Source: Gemmatimonas sp. UBA7669 (GTDB lineage Bacteria; Gemmatimonadota; Gemmatimonadetes; Gemmatimonadales; Gemmatimonadaceae). Taken from it: DNA of 42,677 nt. A program made the position numbers and the translations under genes. Positions within the stretch are counted from its first letter, which is position 1, and each line of letters starts with the position of its first letter. The stretch spans positions 1 to 42,677 of the forward strand of contig NZ_DLHL01000063.1 in assembly GCF_002483225.1 (NCBI RefSeq), given 5' to 3'. Below are positions 1 to 6,392 of the stretch, piece after piece. Under the pieces are notes generated by a model. That model was not told the origin of the DNA, searched no databases, and worked only from the letters and a program-made list of their open reading frames with translations.

Positions 1-93
1 TACCCGTTCCCATCCCGAACACGGTCGTCAAGCCTGACAGCGCCGATGGTACTCCGGGCGAGAGCTCGCGGGAGAGTAGGCCGTTGCCGGCAC
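1..93 (+). rRNA. rrf: 5S ribosomal RNA, 3' part
   Basis: The first ~93 bases match the 3' three quarters of a bacterial 5S rRNA: the CCCATCCCGAACACGG loop region, the AGCGCCGATGGTACT block and the GGGAGAGTAGG block before the closing helix strand TGCCGGCACC. The 5' end lies outside the window, so the closing helix cannot be checked. The 3' end is placed by analogy with E. coli 5S and may be off by one or two bases. It is presumably the last gene of a 16S-23S-5S operon. Confidence 0.95.
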
Positions 94-104
94 CCTTAGC
101 AACG

Positions 105-136
105 CCCCCGTCATACTCCGGTATGGCGGGGGTTTT
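105..136 (+). terminator. Intrinsic terminator of the rRNA operon
   Basis: CCCCCGTCATAC (105-116) pairs with GTATGGCGGGGG (121-132), 12 bp with one G-U pair, around the tetraloop TCCG, followed by TTTT (133-136). It begins 11 bases after the 5S end, where an rRNA operon terminator is expected. I see no convincing promoter or other feature in 137-248, before era. Confidence 0.9.
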
Positions 137-248
137 GCGTTTGTGGCCGTTCAGTTTCCATGGCCCCTTTCCATCAAATGACGGTAGCGTCACCACGCGC
201 CACCGTGTACCCTTCGACTCGCTTGAATCCCACCTCTGTCCCTTTCGC

Positions 249-1127
249 ATGACCCGAGCTGGCATCGTTACCGTGGCTGGATTCCCGAACGCTGGGAAGT
301 CCACGCTGCTCAATCGGCTGGTCGGGGAGAAGCTGGCAATCACCTCGAACAAGCCGCAGAGCACGCGGCATCGGGTGGTGGGTATTCGCACCGAGGGCGA
401 GGCGCAAATGATCATCCTCGACACCCCCGGTCTGCTCGAGCCGCGCGATACCTTGCATAGCGCCATGCGGAACGCCGCCCTGGCGGCCGTTCGCGACGCC
501 GATGTGCTGGTGCATGTCGTGGACGCCACAGGTAATATCCCCGGCTCCTTTGCCGAGGCGGCCCATCTGGAGCAGGCGCCGCGCGCCGTGGTGCTGCTGG
601 CGCTCAACAAGGTGGATCTGCTCGATGCCGCGAGGCGCGAGGCGTTGACGCTGCGCTACCCTGAGGCCGTGCAGATCTCCGCCATCAAGGGCGAAGGCAT
701 GGAGCAGTTGGTGACAGCCATCACCGACAGATTGCCAACGAGTCCGTATTACTATCCGGACGATGAAATCTCCACGCAGCCCGTGCGGTTCTTCTGCGCG
801 GAGTTCGTGCGAGAGACGGCCATGGAGCAGCTTGGCGACGAATTGCCACATGCGCTGGCGTGTGAAATCGAAGAGTATCGGGAAGGCTCGTCCCCGCTGT
901 ACATTCGGGCCGTCCTGCATGTTGAACGTGAAAGTCAGAAGCGCATCGTGATCGGAGCCAACGGACAACAGATCAAGAAGTTGGGCAAGAGCGCGCGAGC
1001 CAAGATCGAGCGCTTTGTTGGCCAGCCGGTCTATCTCGACCTCTGGGTCAAGGTGTTGCCGAATTGGCGACGCAACCGCGGTGCGGTCATGCGACTTGGG
1101 TACGGCGACCCCAACTCGCGCGCGTGA
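249..1127 (+). CDS. era: GTPase Era
   Basis: Era is a KH-domain GTPase that binds the 3' end of 16S rRNA and helps mature the 30S subunit. The 292-residue product has the full G-domain set: G1 GFPNAGKS (11-18), a switch region NKPQSTR (34-40), G3 DTPG (58-61), G4 NKVD (120-123) and G5 near SAIKG. The C-terminal third carries the KH signature VIGANGQQIKKLG. I chose ATG 249 because the protein then begins with the family N-terminus (MTRAGIVTVAGFPNAG). The frame stays open upstream into the 5S terminator, but that part encodes nothing Era-like. No clear Shine-Dalgarno is visible. Era sits directly behind the rRNA operon. Its TGA overlaps the next ATG by one base. Confidence 0.96.
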   Translation: MTRAGIVTVAGFPNAGKSTLLNRLVGEKLAITSNKPQSTRHRVVGIRTEGEAQMIILDTPGLLEPRDTLHSAMRNAALAAVRDADVLVHVVDATGNIPGSFAEAAHLEQAPRAVVLLALNKVDLLDAARREALTLRYPEAVQISAIKGEGMEQLVTAITDRLPTSPYYYPDDEISTQPVRFFCAEFVRETAMEQLGDELPHALACEIEEYREGSSPLYIRAVLHVERESQKRIVIGANGQQIKKLGKSARAKIERFVGQPVYLDLWVKVLPNWRRNRGAVMRLGYGDPNSRA

Positions 1128-2116
1128 TGCGGTCCTCTGGCAAACGCGCGTGCCGGGATGTGCTGCAGGCTCTCGGCGCGGCTTTCCTTCTTGCTGCAGC
1201 GCCCATGTCGCTTGCTGCGCAGAGCGGTGGACTCTTTCTGCTGGCGCCATTCGGTTCGCGTGCCGTGGGCAGCGGTGAAGCCGTGGCCGCCGACACCGCG
1301 CTGGGCACTGAGGCCATGTGGTGGAATCCCGCGGCGCTGGCGCGACTGAACAAGCGCGAGCTGGCCGTGCACAACTCGGCGACCATCGTCGCCAACAGCA
1401 ACATGCTGGCCTTCTCGGTGCCCTCCAAGGTCCTGGGCACACTGGCCGCGTCGGCGTATCTCGTGGACTATGGCGACCAGGAGAACACGGACAATCAGGG
1501 CAACATTCTTGGCACCATCACCAATCGCAATTACCAACTCGCGGTGTCGTATGCCACGCCCGTGGGCAAGGCCTTCAGCGCAGGACTGACGTACAAGTTC
1601 GTGATGTTGCGCTTCGCCTGTACCGGGATTTGTGGTTCTGTGCCCGTACTCTCCGGCTCAACCAGTGCCCTGGATCTCGGGGCGCAGTATGTCCTGCCGA
1701 CCCGTCTGCCGATCACGGTGGGCCTGTCGGTACGCAACGTAGGCCCCGCCCTGCAAATCCGTGATGCAGAGCAGGCCGATCCGCTGCCGCGTGTGGTGCA
1801 GGGCGGTGTGCGCACCCGTGTGCCCATCAAGGCGCTGGCAGATCGTGAGGCGTCGCTTGAAGTGAGCGGCGACCTCATGAGCGCATCCGCAATTGGCGGT
1901 GCGGCGGCTGGGGTGGGGGCGGTGCTCGGCTACAAGGACGTGCTGTTCCTGCGTGGCGGCTACAAGATGCAGGAAGGGCAGGGACGCGGACCGTCGATTG
2001 GGTTTGGCATTCAACGCGGGGCATTCGGCCTCGACATCGCCCGTCGCTTCGATGCGTTCTCGTCGTCGCTGGTGGGTCAGCCGCCCACGTACGTCACGCT
2101 GCGGACGCGATTCTGA
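1127..2116 (+). CDS. PorV/PorQ-like outer-membrane beta-barrel protein
   Basis: The 329-residue product has a signal peptide: a basic start (MRSSGKRACR), a hydrophobic core around residues 12-31 and a likely signal peptidase I site at LAAQ. The mature protein starts with a segment (GSRAVGSGEAVAADT) followed by EAMWWNPAALARL, resembling the N-terminus of PorV/PorQ and UPF0164-type barrels, where a 'WNPAAL' motif is typical. The rest alternates short hydrophobic strands and glycine/aspartate turns and ends in an aromatic residue (TLRTRF), as outer-membrane barrels do. In Bacteroidetes PorV works in type IX secretion; that role is not shown here. ATG 1127 overlaps the era stop (TGATG), so translation is probably coupled. 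The family call is by resemblance. Confidence 0.7.
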   Translation: MRSSGKRACRDVLQALGAAFLLAAAPMSLAAQSGGLFLLAPFGSRAVGSGEAVAADTALGTEAMWWNPAALARLNKRELAVHNSATIVANSNMLAFSVPSKVLGTLAASAYLVDYGDQENTDNQGNILGTITNRNYQLAVSYATPVGKAFSAGLTYKFVMLRFACTGICGSVPVLSGSTSALDLGAQYVLPTRLPITVGLSVRNVGPALQIRDAEQADPLPRVVQGGVRTRVPIKALADREASLEVSGDLMSASAIGGAAAGVGAVLGYKDVLFLRGGYKMQEGQGRGPSIGFGIQRGAFGLDIARRFDAFSSSLVGQPPTYVTLRTRF

Positions 2117-3057
2117 TGCGCGCACGGCTGTCCTGGCAGGCTGCGCGACGGCTCGGCCTCGGCATCGTGTGCTGCGCGGCGACGCTGCCGGCACAGGCGC
2201 CGGTGGCGCTGCGTCGAGAGATGCCGTCGGTGACGCAATCGCTCGTAACGCCGCTCGTATCGCCGCGCGTATCGCCGCTCGCGTCAACGCTTGCCCCGCC
2301 GCAGGCCTGGCGTGCGGACTCGCTGAAGGCCCCCTGGTGGGCCCCACTGGCTTCGCTGGCCATCCCCGGCAGTGGACAGTATGCCCTGGGCCAGCAGCGC
2401 AGTGTCGCCTATCTGGTGGCCGAGGGCTTTCTGATCGTGCAGTACTTCTCCGCACTGCGCGACGGAAACCGGGAACGCGATACCTATCGGTCGATTGCCG
2501 CTGAGGTGGCCCGCCAGCCCTTTGCGGGACCCAAGCCGCTGGGCACATGGGATTACTACGAGACCATGCAGCACTTCCTCGAAAGCGGCGTCTACGACCG
2601 CGTTCCTGGGGGCGCCGTTGATCCCGAAATGGACCCGACCACCTACAACGGGGCTCGCTGGCAACTGGCGCGCGAGACGTACTGGCGGGACCCGGACAAT
2701 GCGCCGCCGGTGGCCAGCCCCGAGTACCAGCGGGCTCTCGCCTTTTACCTCCAGTACGCCGTCACGGACGAGTACCGCTGGAGCTGGCGTGATGCCCAGC
2801 TCCAGCAGGATGTCTACAGGCAGACCATCAACTCGGCCAACCGCAGCTACCAGCGGGCGGTGAACTACCTCGGTGTGGTGGCCGTGAACCATCTGGCCAG
2901 CCTCGTGGACGCGTATGTGAGCGTCCGGGTCCGCCGCTTTGGCGGGGTGGCTGGGGTGGCCGTTGGGGACGTCAAGACGCGCTATGTGCCCATGGGCGAC
3001 CCGGCCAACGGTCAAGGAGCCTGGCAGGCGGGTGTCTCCCTGCGACGGACGCGCTAG
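2116..3057 (+). CDS. DUF5683-like exported protein
   Basis: The 313-residue product begins with a basic, hydrophobic leader (about residues 1-28, ending LPAQA) that looks like a signal peptide. A variable stretch rich in Val/Ser/Pro follows (LVTPLVSPRVSPLAS). The recognisable core is PWWAPLASLAIPGSGQYALGQ, the Pro-Gly-x-Gly-Gln-Tyr motif of DUF5683-type envelope proteins, followed by one hydrophobic helix (AYLVAEGFLIVQYF). A Tyr/Arg-rich middle and a second hydrophobic stretch (YLGVVAVNHLASLVDAYVSVR) follow. No enzymatic motif is visible. It starts by a 1-base TGATG overlap with the preceding barrel protein, so the two are probably made together, and a shared envelope role is likely. Function unknown. 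Confidence 0.65.
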   Translation: MRARLSWQAARRLGLGIVCCAATLPAQAPVALRREMPSVTQSLVTPLVSPRVSPLASTLAPPQAWRADSLKAPWWAPLASLAIPGSGQYALGQQRSVAYLVAEGFLIVQYFSALRDGNRERDTYRSIAAEVARQPFAGPKPLGTWDYYETMQHFLESGVYDRVPGGAVDPEMDPTTYNGARWQLARETYWRDPDNAPPVASPEYQRALAFYLQYAVTDEYRWSWRDAQLQQDVYRQTINSANRSYQRAVNYLGVVAVNHLASLVDAYVSVRVRRFGGVAGVAVGDVKTRYVPMGDPANGQGAWQAGVSLRRTR

Positions 3058-3093
3058 CCCAGCCATCCCCCCAGGGCAACGTTTGGGCAACGC

Positions 3094-3130
3094 GTGAGCA
3101 AAGTGTGAGCAAAGTGTGAGCAAAGTGTGA
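3094..3130 (+). repeat. 11-bp tandem repeat (3.4 copies)
   Basis: GTGAGCAAAGT occurs three times without gaps (3094-3104, 3105-3115, 3116-3126), followed by the partial copy GTGA. The preceding GGGCAACG words at 3074-3093 may be degenerate relatives. It lies 37 bases after the DUF5683 gene in a 201-base gap. No ORF of note covers it. It could be a slippage product or a protein-binding array; the sequence does not decide. Confidence 0.85.
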
Positions 3131-3205
3131 CGCTCCGCACGCCGTGCCAAATGCCCGAAGTTGATCGTCCATAGGTTACGGCCCTTATTGGACCGATCCT
3201 CCGTT

Positions 3206-3226
3206 CCGCCGGGCGCTGTCCGGCGG
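3206..3226 (+). other. Short GC-rich hairpin before the GGDEF gene
   Basis: CCGCCGG (3206-3212) pairs with CCGGCGG (3220-3226) across a 7-base loop. It is followed by GGCCGGTTTCG, which has only three T residues, so it is a weak terminator at best. It falls 33 bases before the next start codon and could instead be leader structure. Confidence 0.45.
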
Positions 3227-3258
3227 GGCCGGTTTCGTGCCCGCTTCTCCGACTCCGC

Positions 3259-4320
3259 ATGACCGCCACACCAGACGACCAGAGCGCGATGATTCTCACG
3301 CGACGCGTGGTCGACCCGTTGTGGCTGACGGAGTTTCTGACCGACGCGACGCGTGGTTGCCTGCGCACGGACCGGGCCGACCTCATCGTCGCAGGCTCCC
3401 TCAAGTCGCGGCCGCGTGTCATCGTGCTTGATGCCTCAACGATGGCCGGGGCCGGCGATGCCGGGGCGGACGCAACCACCGATGCTGCCTGGCTGGACGA
3501 GGCGCTGGCGGCCTGCCGTCGGCTCAAGCGCGACGCCTTCACGGGAATCATCCCGGTGCTCATGCTGGTGCCCGAAGCGGGTTTGGCGGCCGCCTTTGAG
3601 GCGGGGGCGGACGAAGTGCTCCGCGACGATGTGCCGGCCGAGGAAGCGGCCACCCGCGTGCGGGTCATGCTGCGCCGGAGCGACCGTGACGTGGATGTGC
3701 ACCCGTCTACGCGTCTACCGGGCGCCCGCGAGATTGCTGCGGAGTTGGCCAGACGCGTTGCCAGTGGCGAGAAGTTCGCGGCCTGTTATGCCGATCTCGA
3801 TCACTTCAAGGAATTCAACGATCGCTACGGCTACCACCAGGGTGACAAGGTCATCCAACTGGTGGCCCGCATTCTCCACGACGTGGTGAAGGGCTGGTGC
3901 GGGGCCGAGGGCTTTGTGGGGCACATCGGCGGTGATGACTTCTTGTTCACCATCCCACTCGCGGCCGTCTCGCGCGTGTGCGATGATATCGTGCAGGTCT
4001 TCGACGAATTGGTGACCTGGCAGTATTCCGAGCAGGACCGCCGCGTGGGATATTTCTTTGGCAAGGATCGCCGAGGACAGTTGCACCGCGTGCCCCTGAT
4101 GACGTTGTCGGTGGGCGTGGTCACCAATCAGCGGCGTCATTTCACGCGGGCAATCGAGGTCAGCGAGTTGGCGACGGAGATGAAGAGCTACGCAAAGACG
4201 TTACCGGGTTCGGTGTGGGCAGTGGATCGTCGTCGTGATGAGCAGACGCCGGCCTTCACGCCCGCCATCCCCGACTCCCGTGTTCGCGGTGACACCCGCT
4301 CGGCCGGAGGTGCCGCGTGA
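3259..4320 (+). CDS. REC-like/GGDEF-domain protein (GGDDF variant)
   Basis: This is a 353-residue cytoplasmic signalling protein. Residues ~1-140 resemble a degenerate receiver domain (RVIVLDAS, then a hydrophobic strand GIIPVLMLVP and FEAGADEVLRDDVP, as in response regulators). Residues ~150-325 form a GGDEF fold with the metal/substrate region YADLDHFKEFNDRYGYHQGD (DLDHF from residue 179) and the signature HIGGDDF (GGDDF 224-228), then TLSVGVV. Active diguanylate cyclases usually have GG[D/E]EF. Here the Glu is Asp and no RxxD product-inhibition site precedes it, so it may make c-di-GMP, bind nucleotide, or be inactive. Its TGA lies inside the next gene's GTGA start, so the pair is translationally coupled. 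Confidence 0.8.
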   Translation: MTATPDDQSAMILTRRVVDPLWLTEFLTDATRGCLRTDRADLIVAGSLKSRPRVIVLDASTMAGAGDAGADATTDAAWLDEALAACRRLKRDAFTGIIPVLMLVPEAGLAAAFEAGADEVLRDDVPAEEAATRVRVMLRRSDRDVDVHPSTRLPGAREIAAELARRVASGEKFAACYADLDHFKEFNDRYGYHQGDKVIQLVARILHDVVKGWCGAEGFVGHIGGDDFLFTIPLAAVSRVCDDIVQVFDELVTWQYSEQDRRVGYFFGKDRRGQLHRVPLMTLSVGVVTNQRRHFTRAIEVSELATEMKSYAKTLPGSVWAVDRRRDEQTPAFTPAIPDSRVRGDTRSAGGAA

Positions 4321-5123
4321 ACGTCAGTTGCCCGGAGTGCCGTTCGGTGTTTCGCGTGGATCCGGCCAAGGTGCCGGCCACCGGTGTACGCGCCCGCTGC
4401 AGCGTGTGCGGCGGCGTGATTGCGATAAGCGGCGGCACATTGCCGGTGTCCATCACGCCGGCCAACGCCGCGGCCGCCGTGCCGGCCTTTGGTGGTGGTG
4501 CCTCGCGCGCTACCCCTGCCCGCGGAGTGGCCGCCAGCGCGACGCCGGCGGCCGTTGCGCCGGTGTCTGCCCCACGCAACACCCCGGTGTATGCGCCGCC
4601 GCTGCGCAGCGCGACGCCGCAGTCCTCGCCCGCGCTGGTGCCCCAGTCGCCGTCCATGACGCCGAGGGCTACGCCGAGTTTGACGCCAAGGGCGACGCCC
4701 GCCCAGGACGCGCCACCGGCGCCACGTCGTTTCGGCACGCCGCGTTCCGCCACGCCGGTGGTGTCGCCGCGGATCGGCACGCCGGCCGCGGGCACACCAG
4801 CGGCCGGCATGGCTGCACGGGCCACCCCCGTCGCCGGCACGCCAGCGGCGGGCCGTCGACCCATCAATCCCTTCCTCAAGGCGGATCCCGCCGAGCGGGC
4901 GCGGCGTCTGGCGCGGGCCCTGGTCAGTGACCTCGTGGCGTATCAGCCGAAGAAGCGCGAGGAGGGGCTGCGCGACGGCACACTGCGGCAATTGTTCCGC
5001 GAGGAAATCAAGAAGAGCTACGAGGAGTATGTAGAGCAGGTGGGTCGGGACGTAGCGGAGCAGTCGCCGCATTTCCAGGACGCCCTCAACGACATTCTTG
5101 CTGGCGGACGCCGCCTCTTCTGA
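4317..5123 (+). CDS. Zinc-ribbon protein with Thr-Pro-rich linker
   Basis: The 268-residue product opens with an MJ0042/zinc-ribbon motif: CPEC (Cys5, Cys8) and CSVC (Cys28, Cys31), about 20 residues apart. Residues ~45-180 are a low-complexity linker of repeated ATP, TP and AGTPAAG words, likely disordered and periplasmic- or surface-independent (no transmembrane segment seen). Residues ~181-268 are a charged, helical C-terminal region (FLKADPAERARRLARAL, then EEIKKSYEEYVEQVG), the best candidate for the functional domain. The start is GTG 4317, overlapping the upstream stop as GTGA. Proteins with this N-terminal ribbon occur in delta-proteobacteria and Gemmatimonadota, mostly uncharacterised. 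The coupling suggests it works with the GGDDF protein; that is inference. Confidence 0.75.
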   Translation: MNVSCPECRSVFRVDPAKVPATGVRARCSVCGGVIAISGGTLPVSITPANAAAAVPAFGGGASRATPARGVAASATPAAVAPVSAPRNTPVYAPPLRSATPQSSPALVPQSPSMTPRATPSLTPRATPAQDAPPAPRRFGTPRSATPVVSPRIGTPAAGTPAAGMAARATPVAGTPAAGRRPINPFLKADPAERARRLARALVSDLVAYQPKKREEGLRDGTLRQLFREEIKKSYEEYVEQVGRDVAEQSPHFQDALNDILAGGRRLF

Positions 5124-5135
5124 ACCCGGCGGGAA

Positions 5136-5165
5136 CACGCGCCCCCGACTGTCGGGACGCGCGTG
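5136..5165 (+). other. Imperfect hairpin after the zinc-ribbon gene
   Basis: CACGCGC (5136-5142) pairs with GCGCGTG (5159-5165), with a further inner CCC/GGG and GA/TC pairing around a short loop and bulges. It begins 12 bases after the zinc-ribbon gene stop. No T-run follows, so it is not a standard intrinsic terminator, but it may help end transcription or protect the 3' end. Confidence 0.4.
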
Positions 5166-5216
5166 GACCCGATAGCTTGCAAAGGTTCGAGGCAGGTCAT
5201 GCAGCAGGCACATCCC

Positions 5217-5245
5217 GGGCCGCTTTCCCCTGCGGAAAGCGGCTC
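5217..5245 (+). promoter_or_regulatory. Strong hairpin in the prfB leader
   Basis: CCGCTTTCC (5220-5228) pairs perfectly with GGAAAGCGG (5234-5242) around a 5-base loop. Three more pairs (G-C, G-U, G-C) extend the stem to 12 bp (5217-5228 with 5234-5245). It lies 21 bases before the prfB start and 11 bases before its GGAGG ribosome-binding site. No T-run follows. It could be leader structure, a processing site, or the end of an upstream transcript. Confidence 0.55.
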
Positions 5246-5266
5246 GCGTCGTACGTGGAGGCGACA

Positions 5267-6392
5267 ATGCAGGACGGCGAACGCCTGAAGGTGCTCGCGC
5301 GGGCTGAAGAACGGCTCGCGGACATGCGGAGGTATCTTTGACGTCGAGAGCAAGCGCTCGACGCTGAACGCATACGAAGAAGAGATGGCCGACGCGGCTT
5401 TCTGGAACGACCAGGAGCATGCGCGCGACATCGTTCAGCAGGTCAAGGTATTGAAGGGGTGGGTGGAACCCACCGAATCGCTGACGTCGCGCATCGCGAG
5501 TGCGCGCGAACTCGACGAACTGCTGGCGATGGAGCCGGACGCGGGCATGAACGCCGACCTCGATGCGGAAGTGGAGCGCATTGTGGTGGAGCTCGATGCC
5601 TTCGAGCTCAAGTCGCTGCTCCGCGGCAAGGACGATTTCCGCGACGCGCAGGTCGAAATTTCGGCGGGTGCCGGTGGCACGGAGGCCCAGGACTGGGCCA
5701 GCATGCTGCTGCGTCTCTACACGCGCTGGGCCGAACGCAAGGGTTTCGAGATCGAGATGCTCGACTTGTCCGAGGGCGAAGAAGCCGGGATCAAGGGCGC
5801 CGTCCTCGAAATCAAGGGACAGTTCGCCTATGGCTTCCTGCGCCCCGAGTCCGGGGTGCATCGTCTCGTGCGAATTTCACCGTTCGACTCGCAGGCGCGT
5901 CGCCACACGAGTTTTGCATCGGTCTTCGTGTATCCGGTGGTGAACGAGGAGATCAACATCGAGATCCGCGAAGAGGATCTCCGGATCGACGTGTATCGTG
6001 CCTCGGGTGCCGGTGGGCAGCACGTCAACAAGACCTCGTCGGCCGTGCGCATCACGCACTTGCCCACGGGCATCGTGTGTGCCTCGCAGCAGGAACGCTC
6101 GCAGTTCAAGAACAAGGCCACGGCGATGAAGCAGCTCAAGAATCGCCTGTATCAGCTCGAGGCGGAGAAGCAGGCGGCGGTGAAGGCCGCGTTCGACGCC
6201 AACAAGCAGGATGTGACGTTCGGCAGTCAAATCCGCAGCTACGTCTTCCAGCCCTACACGATGGTCAACGACCACCGCACCGAGCTCAAGATCGCCGACG
6301 TGCAGAAAGTGATGGACGGCGACATCGATCCGTTCATCCAGGCCTACCTCAAGCAGGAGAGCGCCGCTGGCGCCGAGGGAGGCGTGGCGTGA
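5267..6392 (+). CDS. prfB: Peptide chain release factor 2, programmed +1 frameshift
   Basis: RF2 reads UGA/UAA stop codons and triggers peptide release. Translation starts at ATG 5267 after GGAGG (5257-5261) and runs 24 codons (MQDGERLKVLARAEERLADMRRYL) to CTT TGA. It then shifts +1, skipping T5339, and continues as DVESKRSTLNAYEEEM for 350 more residues, 374 in all. The peptide anticodon SPF (204-206) and the hydrolysis motif GGQ (249-251) are present, as is the RF2-type stretch AGAGGTEAQDW. The frame switch is the known RF2 autoregulatory device: RF2 shortage leaves the in-frame UGA unread and favours the shift. The gene ends in TGA, overlapped by the GTG of lysS (GTGA). Confidence 0.96.
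5328..5342 (+). promoter_or_regulatory. prfB +1 frameshift site
   Basis: GGAGG (5328-5332) acts as an internal Shine-Dalgarno three bases before the slippery CTT (5336-5338), directly followed by the TGA stop (5339-5341) and C5342. The spacing and the CTTTGAC core match the canonical RF2 recoding signal (E. coli AGGGGGTATCTTTGAC). Reading resumes at GAC 5340. Both flanking frames encode RF2-like sequence, so this is recoding, not a sequencing error. Confidence 0.95.

Noticed and set aside
137..248. A promoter for era after the rRNA terminator
   Set aside because: I looked for paired -35/-10 hexamers with 16-18 base spacing and found none convincing, although transcription must start somewhere here or read through.
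3094..3130. CRISPR array
   Set aside because: Repeats are 11 bases and contiguous, without spacers, and no cas gene is nearby. The same applies to 40903-40962 and 41994-42045.
5336..5342. prfB as a broken gene or sequencing error
   Set aside because: The shift occurs exactly at the canonical CTTTGAC recoding site with an internal Shine-Dalgarno.
4188..5861. A 557-residue minus-strand open frame
   Set aside because: It lies opposite the zinc-ribbon gene and prfB, and its composition (Arg, Gly, His) reflects codon-position bias; both + genes are well supported.
5459..6388. N-terminal extension of lysS into prfB
   Set aside because: The 310 upstream codons are an out-of-frame reading of prfB. 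The LysRS family N-terminus begins at GTG 6389, which has a ribosome-binding site.
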